DNA from: Jatrophihabitans sp.
Lineage (GTDB): Bacteria; Actinomycetota; Actinomycetes; Mycobacteriales; Jatrophihabitantaceae
Direction of reading: 5' to 3'
DNA length: 17,025 bases
NCBI GenBank assembly: GCA_025966255.1
Contig: JAOPVG010000022.1
Coordinates: 1 to 17,025 of the forward strand
The translations under genes and the position numbers were made by a program. Below, in pieces: positions 1-6,901 of the stretch (position 1 is the first letter of the stretch; each line of letters begins with the position of its first letter). The notes below the pieces were generated by a model, which worked only from the letters and a program-made list of their open reading frames with translations, was not told the DNA's origin and searched no databases.

Positions 1-749
1 GCGAACGCCTGCGCGATGTCCAGCCACGCGTCCGCGTCCGGGCCGACCGCGGTCACAGCGAGGTCGTCGCGATGCCGGCGCTGCGTGACGAGCAGGCAGA
101 AGTCGAGCGCCGGTCCGGTGACCTGCTGCGCGGCGTCCTGTGGTCCCCACGCCCACAGCTCGCCCGAGGGGGCGACGAGCTCGATGCGGAACGGCTCGCC
201 GGGCGGCACCTGGCCATGCACGGCGTAGGCGAAGTCGCGGGTGCGGACGCCGATGTGGGCCACGTGCCGAAGCCGGTCGGTGGCCGCCCGCTCGACGCCC
301 AAGGCATCGGCGACGTCCTGCCCGTGCGCCCACGTCTCCATGAGCCGGGCGGTCGCCATCGAGGTGGCGCTCATCGGGGGTCCGAACCAGGGCATCTTCT
401 CGCCGCCGGGCACCTGCTGCAGCGCGGTCGTGAGCGCGGCGCGGCTGTCCCGCCAACCTGCGAGCAGTGCGGCGACCGGTTGCTGCGCCCGGGCCGTTGC
501 CTCGCGATCGACATAGCCCTCCCACGCGTTCAGCACCTGCGCGAGCTCGGCGCGAAACCGATCAGGTTCGGACGCTGCCACGGCCGCGATGTCGTCCGTC
601 CACGCCAGGTGGCCGATCTGGTGGGCGATCGTCCAGCCCGCGGCGGGGGTGGGGCGCGCCCACTCGGACTCGGGCCGCCCGGCGACGAGCGCATCGAGCT
701 CGTCGCCCTCGGCGGTCAGGTCGGCGAGCACGCCAGCAACGTCAGCCAC
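1..749 (-). CDS. TIGR03084-type DinB / maleylpyruvate isomerase-like protein (partial, C-terminus off window)
   Basis: The minus-strand frame is open from GTG at 749 to the window edge (about 249 residues), so the C-terminal end is missing. The translation begins MADVAGVLADLTAEGDELDA and carries GWTIAHQIGHLAWTD at about residues 39-53 and METWAHGQD at about 137-145. This is the histidine-rich helical-bundle pattern of the DinB/mycothiol-dependent maleylpyruvate isomerase superfamily, specifically the TIGR03084 metal-binding group. Proteins of this fold bind a divalent metal through His/Glu residues and some use mycothiol; the substrate of this group is unknown. I chose GTG 749 because the family N-terminus starts exactly there and no usable in-frame start lies further upstream. 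No clear ribosome binding site precedes it. The product is probably cytosolic. The gene is downstream of the MscS-like gene with a 117-base gap, so it may have its own promoter. Confidence 0.8.
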   Translation of the reverse strand, partial: MADVAGVLADLTAEGDELDALVAGRPESEWARPTPAAGWTIAHQIGHLAWTDDIAAVAASEPDRFRAELAQVLNAWEGYVDREATARAQQPVAALLAGWRDSRAALTTALQQVPGGEKMPWFGPPMSATSMATARLMETWAHGQDVADALGVERAATDRLRHVAHIGVRTRDFAYAVHGQVPPGEPFRIELVAPSGELWAWGPQDAAQQVTGPALDFCLLVTQRRHRDDLAVTAVGPDADAWLDIAQAF

Positions 750-781
750 CGGGCGAGCCTGGCATGCGTCCGGAGAAGAAT

Positions 782-797
782 CAAGCCTGCATGCTTG
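782..797. promoter_or_regulatory. AT-richer inverted repeat CAAGC-N6-GCTTG, candidate operator
   Basis: CAAGC at 782-786 and GCTTG at 793-797 flank CTGCAT, inside the most AT-rich patch of this gap (it continues into TTTATTGG). It lies about 33-48 bases upstream of the GTG start of the minus-strand TIGR03084-type gene. That position would suit a repressor site, but no family can be assigned from sequence alone. Confidence 0.3.
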
Positions 798-804
798 TTT
801 ATTG

Positions 805-828
805 GAAGGTGCCGGCTGGCGCGCCTTC
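805..828 (-). terminator. Possible weak terminator hairpin after the MscS-like gene
   Basis: GAAGG at 805-809 and CCTTC at 824-828 are complementary. With one mismatch the pairing extends to GAAGGTGC / GCGCCTTC. Read on the minus strand, the hairpin comes 38 bases after the stop of the MscS-like gene and is followed by an A/T-richer stretch, but not by a true T-run. The evidence is weak. Confidence 0.25.
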
Positions 829-866
829 TCGGCCGCGGCGGTCGAGCGCCACGATGCGGCTGAAGG

Positions 867-1358
867 TCACTCGCTGAGTTCGGGCTCCGACTTACCGGAT
901 GAGCTCGGCGGGTCGGCGGGGCCCGACGAGTCCGGATGCTTCGGGTCGCCCCGGAGCATCCAGCTGTTCGGGACGACGACGAGGCGGTGCGACGTCTTGA
1001 GGGTGGTATTGGCCGGTCCCACGCGCACGACTTCCGCGTCTACAACCGAGTCCAACGTCGGGACATAGAGACGAACCTGCTCACCGCGGTAGTAGGGCCG
1101 CACGAGCAACAGGCCGGCTCCGGCGGCGAGGCTGCCGAGCGTGCGGCGCGCGGCGACGGCGGCGCCCAGGGCGACCACGATGGCAATGCCGACAATCGCC
1201 GGGACGGCGACTCCGGCGAGATTTGTGACGGCGACCGAGAGGATCACGGCGGCGCTGCTCGCCGCGAGCGGGACACCCACCCGGGCCGGGGTCGACGAGG
1301 CGCGCGCGCGGCGGGCGAAAGAGGCCGTCCGCCCGGCGTCGTCTCGAAGAAGGCTCAT
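867..1358 (-). CDS. Miniature MscS-like membrane protein (pore helix plus beta domain only)
   Basis: The product has 163 residues. A hydrophobic, Ala/Gly-rich region at about 28-71 probably forms two membrane helices. It runs into RRTLGSLAAGAGLLLVRPYY (71-90), which closely parallels the TM3b pore helix and following RPF motif of MscS channels. Residues 90-133 (RGEQVRL ... VVVPNSW) match the MscS beta domain, including the conserved PN. The usual first two helices and the large alpha/beta C-terminal cage are absent; instead there is a Ser/Pro-rich acidic tail. MscS proteins are heptameric channels that open under membrane tension; whether this reduced form makes a channel is unknown. I chose ATG 1358 because GGGGA lies about 10 bases upstream. 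The in-frame GTG at 1367 would add three residues and lies 6 bases after TAGACA, so it is a possible leaderless start. Confidence 0.7.
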   Translation of the reverse strand: MSLLRDDAGRTASFARRARASSTPARVGVPLAASSAAVILSVAVTNLAGVAVPAIVGIAIVVALGAAVAARRTLGSLAAGAGLLLVRPYYRGEQVRLYVPTLDSVVDAEVVRVGPANTTLKTSHRLVVVPNSWMLRGDPKHPDSSGPADPPSSSGKSEPELSE

Positions 1359-1389
1359 CGGTGTCACATCCCCTGTCTAGCAAGGGATC

Positions 1390-1404
1390 CCCGCGCCGCG
1401 CGGG
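1390..1404. repeat. Short GC hairpin CCCGCG-CCG-CGCGGG
   Basis: This is a perfect 6-base stem with a 3-base loop, 32 bases upstream of the MscS-like start. It could be a structured leader element or a chance product of the GC-rich sequence. No T-run follows on either strand. Confidence 0.3.
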
Positions 1405-1428
1405 CATAACTCACAGCCATGCCAGCCT

Positions 1429-1454
1429 GAACACGTGAGCGTGCTCACGTGTTC
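1429..1454. promoter_or_regulatory. Perfect 12+12 inverted repeat between SDR and MscS-like genes
   Basis: GAACACGTGAGC (1429-1440), two bases GT, then its exact reverse complement GCTCACGTGTTC (1443-1454). The repeat begins 7 bases after the stop codon of the minus-strand SDR gene and about 70 bases upstream of the MscS-like start. It can be read as an SDR terminator stem (with no T-run, as often in actinobacteria) or as a dimeric repressor operator (TetR-like size) controlling the MscS-like gene. The near-zero loop and perfect symmetry favour a protein-binding site, but both remain open. Confidence 0.6.
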
Positions 1455-1461
1455 CGCTGCC

Positions 1462-2220
1462 TTAGGCGAATTTCCGGATGAACCGCAGCGGAGCGTGCTT
1501 CATGACGACCGAGAGTGGGCGCCACGGCCACGGCGGCACGGCCGCTTCGGCGACTTCGCGGTCGATGGCGTGGACCATCGCGCGGACGCCGTCGACGGTG
1601 TTCGCCATCAGAGGGGTGGCCTGGGCCACCCGATCGTTCATCTCCGACTGGATGTAACCGGGGTAGAGGGTCGTCACCGTGATAGTGCGGCCGATCATCT
1701 CGGCCCGGATCCCTTCCGCGATCGAGGCGATGCCGGCCTTCGATGCCGCGTACGCGGTCAGCGACTTGGGCAGCCCGCGCATGGCCGACATCGACGACAC
1801 GACCACGAGGTGCCCGTCCCCGGCCGCGCGGAAGATCTCCATCGCCGCCTCACACTGCGCGAGCGCCGACACGAGGTTCGTGGTCAATGTTTCCTTGTTG
1901 ACGTCGAAGCGGCCGGTGCCGACGGGTGCACCTTTGCCCAGTCCGGCGTTCACGACGACCCGGTCCAGTCCGCCCAGCTCGGCGGCCAAGGCCCGAAACA
2001 CGATGAATACGTCGTCGTGATCATTGACGTCGAGGTTGCGGACGACGACGGTGCGGTCGGGATACGCGGCGAGGATCTCCGCGCGCAGCTCCGCCAACCG
2101 GTCGATGCGGCGGGCGCACAGCGCGAGGTCGTGGCCGGCGGCCGCGAACTGGCGGGCCATCTCCGCGCCCAGTCCGGAGCTCGCTCCGGTGATGAGGATC
2201 CGCTGTCGCCTGGTGGTCAC
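1462..2220 (-). CDS. Short-chain dehydrogenase/reductase (SDR family)
   Basis: A 252-residue classical SDR, the usual length for the family. It has the NAD(P)-binding TGASSGLG at 11-18, the NAG motif at 91-93, Asn115, catalytic-region Ser142/143, and Tyr157-Ala-Ala-Ser-Lys161 (YxxxK). CARRIDRL after the second strand supplies basic residues that would favour NADP. The family oxidises or reduces hydroxyl/keto groups; the substrate cannot be read from sequence. The start is GTG 2218-2220 with AAGGGG just upstream. It overlaps the stop of the preceding MazG-like gene by four bases (GTGA), which indicates translational coupling. The C-terminus (PPWPWRPLSVVMKHAPLRFIRKF) is Pro/Trp-rich and basic and may contact membrane, as in several SDRs of lipid metabolism. 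Confidence 0.9.
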   Translation of the reverse strand: MTTRRQRILITGASSGLGAEMARQFAAAGHDLALCARRIDRLAELRAEILAAYPDRTVVVRNLDVNDHDDVFIVFRALAAELGGLDRVVVNAGLGKGAPVGTGRFDVNKETLTTNLVSALAQCEAAMEIFRAAGDGHLVVVSSMSAMRGLPKSLTAYAASKAGIASIAEGIRAEMIGRTITVTTLYPGYIQSEMNDRVAQATPLMANTVDGVRAMVHAIDREVAEAAVPPWPWRPLSVVMKHAPLRFIRKFA

Positions 2221-2543
2221 CCCTTGAACGGCCAGTCGTTCTCGGTGGCGGCCTTGGCCTGTTTGCCCTTGAGCTCCAAGTGCTGCGCGGTGAGTTCCAC
2301 GGCCTGCACCGCGTCGATGCCGGTCTGGTCGGCGAGCAGGAAGACCCCGTACGCGAGCTCGCCGAGCCGGTGCGCCCAGTCGGGCCCCGGCCGGAACGGG
2401 CGGCGGCCGCGTTCGGTACCTGTCGTCACCGTGGCGCTGAGGGCCCCCAGCAACGTCTGCAGCTCCAGCAGCAGCGTCGGGACGGTCGCGTGCAGGTCGG
2501 CGGAGTCGGCGCTACGCGCCACGAATTCTTGCAGCTCGGTCAC
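2217..2543 (-). CDS. Small MazG-like / nucleotide pyrophosphohydrolase-related protein
   Basis: The product has 108 residues from GTG 2543 (MTELQEFVARSADSADLHATV...). The segment WAHRLGELAYGVFLLADQTGIDAVQAVEL resembles the helical E-x-x-D/L-x-x-x-L-L-A-D-x-x-G-I-D region of all-alpha MazG-type NTP pyrophosphohydrolases, and the size fits a single-domain member. I do not see a full EExxE metal motif, so catalytic activity is uncertain. I chose GTG 2543, rather than a much longer upstream opening, because the minus-strand hexamer TAGTTT (plus 2552-2557) sits 8 bases before it, which predicts a leaderless start, and because upstream codons read as low-complexity Arg/Ala. It is the first gene of a two-gene unit with the SDR and diverges from the cofactor operon. 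Confidence 0.65.
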   Translation of the reverse strand: MTELQEFVARSADSADLHATVPTLLLELQTLLGALSATVTTGTERGRRPFRPGPDWAHRLGELAYGVFLLADQTGIDAVQAVELTAQHLELKGKQAKAATENDWPFKG

Positions 2544-2551
2544 GGATACCG

Positions 2552-2557
2552 AAACTA
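2552..2557 (-). promoter_or_regulatory. -10 box TAGTTT, predicted leaderless promoter of the MazG-like gene
   Basis: On the minus strand TAGTTT is followed by 8 bases and then the GTG start, so transcription would begin at or next to the start codon. No convincing -35 is visible. It lies back to back with the plus-strand promoter at 2614. Confidence 0.5.
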
Positions 2558-2613
2558 CCTGCCCGCGTCCGGCCCTGGGACAGCCGACCCGAATCCCCGC
2601 GATTGCCCGGCAG

Positions 2614-2619
2614 TAGGCT
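2614..2619 (+). promoter_or_regulatory. -10 box TAGGCT, predicted leaderless promoter of the panC-nadBC operon
   Basis: TAGGCT is followed by 7 bases and GTG 2627, placing the transcription start at the start codon. No Shine-Dalgarno sequence precedes the GTG, which is consistent with leaderless translation. Confidence 0.55.
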
Positions 2620-2626
2620 CGCCGAC

Positions 2627-3508
2627 GTGAGTACTCCGCGACCCGCGCGGCTGCGCGTCGGTGTCGTGGGCGTCGGCCGGGTGGGCAGTGCGCTCGGTGC
2701 GGCACTGGCGCGGGCCGGCCACGAGGTCGTCGCGGCGAGCGGGGTGTCCACCGAGTCCCTGCGCCGGGCCGAGCGGATGCTGCCGGGGGTTCCGATCATG
2801 GCTCCCGACGACACCGTCGCCGCCGCCGATTTCGTGCTCCTCGCGGTTCCCGACGACGTGCTGCGCCCGCTCGTGTCCGGCCTCGCCGACACCGATACGT
2901 GGCGTCCCGGCCAGCTCGTCGCGCATACCTCTGGTGCGCAGGGCATCGGCGTGCTCGATCCGGCGGCGGCCCGGGGCGTTCTCGCGTTGGCGCTGCATCC
3001 GGTGATGACGTTCACCGGCCGGGCGGAGGATCTCGACCGACTCGAGGGGGCGACGTTCGGCGTCACCGCCCTGGACGAGCTGCGGCCGGTCGCCGAGTCA
3101 CTCGTCGTCGAGATGGGCGGCGAGCCGGTGTGGGTGCCGGAACGCGCCCGGCCGCTCTACCACGCCTCGCTCACCATCGCGTCGAACCATCTCGTCACGC
3201 TCGTCAACGACTCGCTGGCGCTGCTCGACGATGCCGGGGTCGCCGAACCCGCGCGGCTCGTCGCCCCGCTGTTGAGTGCGTCCCTGGACAACGTCCTGCG
3301 CCTCGGTGACGCCGCGCTGACCGGTCCGGTGTCGCGGGGCGACGTCGCCACCGTCAGCACCCACGTCCGCACCCTCGCCCATGACGCGCCTGACGTGCTG
3401 CCGTCCTACCTGGCCATGGCCCGCCGTACCGCCGAGCGGGCCCAGGCCGCCGGGCGCCTCACCGCGGCCCAGGCCACTGCGGTCCTCGCCGCGCTGGATG
3501 CTCCATGA
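2627..3508 (+). CDS. Rossmann-like / DUF2520 NAD(P)-binding dehydrogenase (panC-linked)
   Basis: The product has 293 residues. The N-terminal Rossmann domain has LRVGVVGVGRVGSALGAAL at 9-27 (GxGxxG at 15-20). After a linker around ALALHPVMTF comes the helical DUF2520 C-terminal domain, with HASLTIASNHLVTL. This is the protein encoded beside panC in Mycobacterium (the Rv3603c type). Known for the family: an NADP-dependent 6-phosphogluconate/ketopantoate-reductase-like fold with no settled reaction. Inference: from its constant link to panC it could serve ketopantoate reduction, but this is unproven. I chose GTG 2627 for the adjacent TAGGCT box and because the family start fits; TTG 2603 is an alternative. 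Its TGA overlaps the panC ATG by four bases, so the two genes are translationally coupled. Confidence 0.88.
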   Translation: MSTPRPARLRVGVVGVGRVGSALGAALARAGHEVVAASGVSTESLRRAERMLPGVPIMAPDDTVAAADFVLLAVPDDVLRPLVSGLADTDTWRPGQLVAHTSGAQGIGVLDPAAARGVLALALHPVMTFTGRAEDLDRLEGATFGVTALDELRPVAESLVVEMGGEPVWVPERARPLYHASLTIASNHLVTLVNDSLALLDDAGVAEPARLVAPLLSASLDNVLRLGDAALTGPVSRGDVATVSTHVRTLAHDAPDVLPSYLAMARRTAERAQAAGRLTAAQATAVLAALDAP

Positions 3509-4332
3509 CGGTGCTGGCCCGAACGCGAGCCGACCTGATCGCGGCGCGCGACGCGATGACGGAGCCGGTCGGCCTGGTCCCGACGATGGGGGCGCTCCAC
3601 GACGGGCACGCGGCCCTGATCACCGCCGCGCGCGAGACCTGCGCGTCCGTGCTCGTCACGATCTTCGTGAACCCGATGCAGTTCGGGGCCAACGAGGATC
3701 TCGCCACTTACCCGCGCACCCTCGAGGACGACCTCGCCCGGTGCAAGGAGCTCGGGGTGGACGTGGTGTGGGCGCCCTCGGTCGCCGACGTCTATCCCGG
3801 CGGTGCGGCGCAGATCACCGTCGACCCCGGCCCGCTTGGGCAGGTGCTCGAAGGCGCGTCGCGGCCGACCCACTTCGCCGGGGTGCTGACCGTTGTGGCG
3901 AAGTTCTTCAGCCTGGTGCGTCCGGCCGTCGGCTTCTTCGGCGAGAAGGACTACCAGCAGCTCGCCCTCATTACCCGGATGACCGGGGACCTGGATCTCG
4001 GCGTGGGCGTGGGCGGCGTGCCGACCGTACGCGAACCCGACGGCCTCGCGCTGTCGAGCCGCAACCTCTACCTCTCGGCCGGCGAACGGCAGCAGGCGCT
4101 CGCGTTGTCGCGGGCATTGTTCGCCGGGCGCGACGCCGCGGCCGACGGTGTGCTGGCGGTGATCAGCACCGCCGCGGCCGTTCTCGCCGCGACGCCCGGC
4201 GTCGTCGTCGACTACCTCGAACTGCGCGGCGCTGACCTCGGCGAGATCCCCGAGCACGGCTGGGCCCGGCTGCTCGTCGCCGCGCGCGTCGGAGGCACCC
4301 GCCTCATCGACAACGTGGCGGTCCAGCTATGA
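3505..4332 (+). CDS. panC: Pantothenate synthetase (pantoate--beta-alanine ligase)
   Basis: The product has 275 residues, normal for the family. It joins pantoate and beta-alanine with ATP through a pantoyl-adenylate, giving pantothenate for CoA synthesis in the cytosol. Visible motifs are PTMGALHDGH at 26-35 (the HIGH-like ATP-binding site), FVNPMQFG at about 54-61, FFGEKDYQQ near 144-152 and LSSRN near 184 (the KMSKS-like loop). The ATG overlaps the preceding DUF2520 stop as ATGA, and the panC stop overlaps nadB in the same way. The beta-alanine producer panD, which follows panC in Mycobacterium, is absent here, so beta-alanine must come from a gene elsewhere or another route. Confidence 0.97.
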   Translation: MTVLARTRADLIAARDAMTEPVGLVPTMGALHDGHAALITAARETCASVLVTIFVNPMQFGANEDLATYPRTLEDDLARCKELGVDVVWAPSVADVYPGGAAQITVDPGPLGQVLEGASRPTHFAGVLTVVAKFFSLVRPAVGFFGEKDYQQLALITRMTGDLDLGVGVGGVPTVREPDGLALSSRNLYLSAGERQQALALSRALFAGRDAAADGVLAVISTAAAVLAATPGVVVDYLELRGADLGEIPEHGWARLLVAARVGGTRLIDNVAVQL

Positions 4333-6053
4333 CTCGGTTTGCACCCACTCGCGCCGCTAACGCGCGCGAATCCGCCCCGATAGCGACGGGTACGGATGCA
4401 AACCGGATAACGCTGGCTACTCGGCTGGCGGCTCCCGAACCAGGGTGGGACGTCGAGACCGACGTCGTCGTGGTCGGCTCCGGCATCGCCGGCCTCACCA
4501 CAGCGCTGCATATCAGCCGGCAGTCGGCGCTGCGCGTCCTGCTCGTCACGAAGGACGTCATCGCCGCCGGCTCGACGCGCTGGGCGCAGGGCGGCATCGC
4601 GGCCGCGCTCGGCGCCGGCGACTCACCCGAGGAGCACTTCGCCGACACGATGCTGGCCGGCGCCGGCGTGTGCGACGAGACCGCCGTCCGCGCGCTCGTC
4701 CGCGAGGGGCCGGCCGCGGTGCGGGAACTCGCGCAGATGGGGGCGCGCTTCGACCGGTCCCGAGACGGTCAGCTCTCGCTGACCCGCGAGGGCGGCCACC
4801 GCCGCGATCGCATCGCGCACGCGGGCGGCGACGCGACCGGCGCCGAGATCATCCGCGCGCTCGTCACCCGCGTCCTTGACGCGACGGACGTGTCGGTGAT
4901 CGAGCACGCACTCGTGCTCGATCTCATTCGCGCCGACGACGGCTCGGTCGCCGGACTCACGCTGCATGTCATGGGTGAGGGCCAGCGCGACGGCGTCGGG
5001 GCGGTGCGGGCGCGCGCCGTGGTCCTCGCCACCGGCGGCTTCGGCCAGGTCTACGCGTCCACCACCAATCCGAGCGTGTCCACCGGCGATGGAGTTGCGG
5101 CCGCACTGCGCGCCGGCGCGGTGGTGCGCGACCTCGAGTTCGTGCAGTTCCACCCCACCGTGGCCTGGTTGGGTTCCCGCTCGCGCGGCCAGCAGCCGCT
5201 CGTCAGCGAGGCGGTACGCGGCGAGGGTGCTTTCCTCGTCGACGACGCCGGCGAGCGATTCATGCCGGGCCAGCACGAACTCGCCGACCTCGCGCCGCGT
5301 GACGTCGTGGCCAAGGCGATCCTGCGGCGCATGTTCGAGACGGGCGCCGAGCACGTCTGGCTCGACGCGCGGGACTTCGGCGCGGAGAAGTGGCGCGTCC
5401 GGTTTCCGACGATCTACGAGACGTTGCTGTCGTTGGGCATCGACCCGGTCCGCGAGCTGATCCCGGTCGTGCCCGCATGTCACCACGCCAGCGGCGGAGT
5501 GCGCACGGATCTCCTCGGTGAGTCGTCACTGCGCGGCCTGTTCGGGTGCGGCGAGACGGCCTGCACCGGCGTGCACGGCGCGAACCGGCTCGCGTCCAAC
5601 TCGCTGCTGGAGGGCCTGGTCTTCGGGCACCGCATCGCCGAGACGATCATTGCGCGACTCGGTGAGCCCGCGCCGCCTCCACGGGCGCCGGTCGTCGCTG
5701 CCAGGGGTGCGCTGCTCGACGAGTCGGCGCGTCCGGAGCTGCAGCAGCTGATGTCGCGCGACGTCGGCGTCCTGCGCGACGAGAAGGGCCTGACCCTTGC
5801 CGCCGAGAGCCTGACGGAGCTGTCGCGGCGCGGAACCGGGGTGCCGGGCACGGAGACCTGGGAGACGACGAACCTGCTCAGCGTCGCCGCCGCGCTCGTG
5901 CAGGCCGCGCGGATGCGCGACGAGACGCGCGGCACGCACTGGCGCGACGACCACCCGGAGCGCGACGACGAGCACTGGCGCGGGCATCTCGACACCACCC
6001 TCGCCGCCGACGGCACGCTCACCACGACCTACGTCGCGATCGGATCCTCATGA
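4329..6053 (+). CDS. nadB: L-aspartate oxidase, first step of de novo NAD synthesis
   Basis: The product has 574 residues. This FAD enzyme oxidises L-aspartate to iminoaspartate, which NadA condenses to quinolinate. Seen: the FAD motif DVVVVGSGIAGL at about 45-56, a GGxAxA-like segment WAQGGIAAALG, REGGHRRDRIAHAGGDATG, GGFGQVYASTTNP, the substrate-site FHPT, CHHASGGVRTD, and ETACTGVHGANRLASNSLLEGLVFG. A C-terminal helical domain follows. The succinate dehydrogenase-type flavoprotein fold is complete. The odd part is about 44 residues before the FAD strand, longer than in most NadB proteins. They have relaxed codon use with two ATA codons and a 9-base inverted repeat in the DNA. No other start (ATG/GTG/TTG) in frame leaves the first beta strand intact, so ATG 4329 (ATGA overlap with panC) is retained. 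nadA is not in the window. Confidence 0.95.
   Translation: MTRFAPTRAANARESAPIATGTDANRITLATRLAAPEPGWDVETDVVVVGSGIAGLTTALHISRQSALRVLLVTKDVIAAGSTRWAQGGIAAALGAGDSPEEHFADTMLAGAGVCDETAVRALVREGPAAVRELAQMGARFDRSRDGQLSLTREGGHRRDRIAHAGGDATGAEIIRALVTRVLDATDVSVIEHALVLDLIRADDGSVAGLTLHVMGEGQRDGVGAVRARAVVLATGGFGQVYASTTNPSVSTGDGVAAALRAGAVVRDLEFVQFHPTVAWLGSRSRGQQPLVSEAVRGEGAFLVDDAGERFMPGQHELADLAPRDVVAKAILRRMFETGAEHVWLDARDFGAEKWRVRFPTIYETLLSLGIDPVRELIPVVPACHHASGGVRTDLLGESSLRGLFGCGETACTGVHGANRLASNSLLEGLVFGHRIAETIIARLGEPAPPPRAPVVAARGALLDESARPELQQLMSRDVGVLRDEKGLTLAAESLTELSRRGTGVPGTETWETTNLLSVAAALVQAARMRDETRGTHWRDDHPERDDEHWRGHLDTTLAADGTLTTTYVAIGSS
4335..4405. promoter_or_regulatory. 9-base inverted repeat CGGTTTGCA ... 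TGCAAACCG inside the 5' end of nadB
   Basis: CGGTTTGCA at 4335-4343 and its exact complement TGCAAACCG at 4397-4405 bracket 53 bases at the start of nadB. The enclosed DNA is less GC-rich than its surroundings. It may be a paired operator or an mRNA structure that gates nadB translation within the operon. A chance occurrence within coding sequence is also possible. Confidence 0.35.
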
Positions 6054-6901
6054 CCGAGCTTGCTCCCGGACTCTCGCGCGAGGTGGTGGCCGCCGTCGTC
6101 GCCCGCGCTTTGGAGGAAGACCTCGGCGAGGCAGGCGACGTCACCACCACGTCCACCGTTGATGCTTCGACGTTGTCGGTGGCCAATGTCGTCGCGCGGC
6201 AGGACGGCGTCGTCGCCGGCCTCCCGGTTGCGGCCTACGTCTTCGAGACGGTCGGCCAGGGCCGGGTGCAGGTGGAGTTCGGCAGTGCCGACGGCGCCCG
6301 CGTCGTCCCGGGCGAGGTGCTGGCCACCGTCCGCGGACCGATGCGCGACCTGCTCACCGCCGAGCGCACCGCGCTGAACCTGATCGGGCACCTGTCCGGC
6401 GTCGCCACGCTCACCCGCCGCTGGGTGGACGCGGTCGAGGGCACCGGCGCCCGCATCCGCGACACCCGCAAGACGATGCCGGGGCTGCGGGCGTTGGAGA
6501 AGTACGCCGTGCGCTGCGGCGGCGGCGTCAACCACCGCATGTCGCTGTCCGACGCCGCCCTCGTCAAGGACAACCACGTCGTCGCGGCCGGTGGCGTCGT
6601 CGCGGCGTTCGAGCGGGTGCGCGCCGCCTACCCCCATCTGCCGCTCGAGATCGAGGTCGACACGATCGAGCAGGCGCGCGAGGTGATCGACGCCGGCGCC
6701 GACCTTGTCCTGCTCGACAACATGACCCCGGCCGTGATGCGCGAGGTCGTCGAGTACGTCCGCGGCCGGGCCCGGCTGGAGGCGTCCGGACGGCTGTCGT
6801 TGGACAACGCGCGACAGGTGGCCGAGACCGGCGTCGACTACCTTGCAGTCGGTGCGCTCACGCACTCGGCGCCGGTCCTGGACATCGGACTCGACATCTA
6901 A
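6050..6901 (+). CDS. nadC: Nicotinate-nucleotide pyrophosphorylase (quinolinate phosphoribosyltransferase)
   Basis: The product has 283 residues, the usual size. It converts quinolinate and PRPP into nicotinate mononucleotide, pyrophosphate and CO2, following NadB/NadA in de novo NAD synthesis. Motifs in order: EEDLGEAGDVTT at 22-33, TAERTALNLIGHLSGVAT at 103-120, IRDTRKTMPGLRALEKYAV at 136-154 (basic quinolinate/PRPP residues), GGGVNHRMSLSDAALVKDNH at 157-176, EIEVDTIEQA near 202, DLVLLDNM, EASGRLSLDN and VGALTHSAPVLDIGLDI at the end. The ATG overlaps the nadB stop as ATGA, so nadB and nadC are made in balance. The TAA stop lies inside the first unit of a 14-base tandem repeat leading into coaX. 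Confidence 0.97.
   Translation: MTELAPGLSREVVAAVVARALEEDLGEAGDVTTTSTVDASTLSVANVVARQDGVVAGLPVAAYVFETVGQGRVQVEFGSADGARVVPGEVLATVRGPMRDLLTAERTALNLIGHLSGVATLTRRWVDAVEGTGARIRDTRKTMPGLRALEKYAVRCGGGVNHRMSLSDAALVKDNHVVAAGGVVAAFERVRAAYPHLPLEIEVDTIEQAREVIDAGADLVLLDNMTPAVMREVVEYVRGRARLEASGRLSLDNARQVAETGVDYLAVGALTHSAPVLDIGLDI

Noticed and set aside
72..863. Long plus-strand open frame (263 codons) at the left end
   Set aside because: Arg/Gly/His-rich translation with no motif; it is the antisense shadow of the TIGR03084-type gene, whose minus-strand translation shows clear family motifs.
1429..1454. LexA/SOS box reading of the GAAC...GTTC ends
   Set aside because: The actinobacterial SOS box needs GAAC-N4-GTTC; here the ends are 18 bases apart and the inner halves do not fit.
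1435..2616. 393-codon plus-strand open frame
   Set aside because: It runs antisense to the SDR and MazG-like genes, which have real motifs and coupled starts; the translation is low complexity.
3381..4257. Long frames on both strands overlapping panC
   Set aside because: Arg-rich shadows of panC, with no motif or ribosome binding site.
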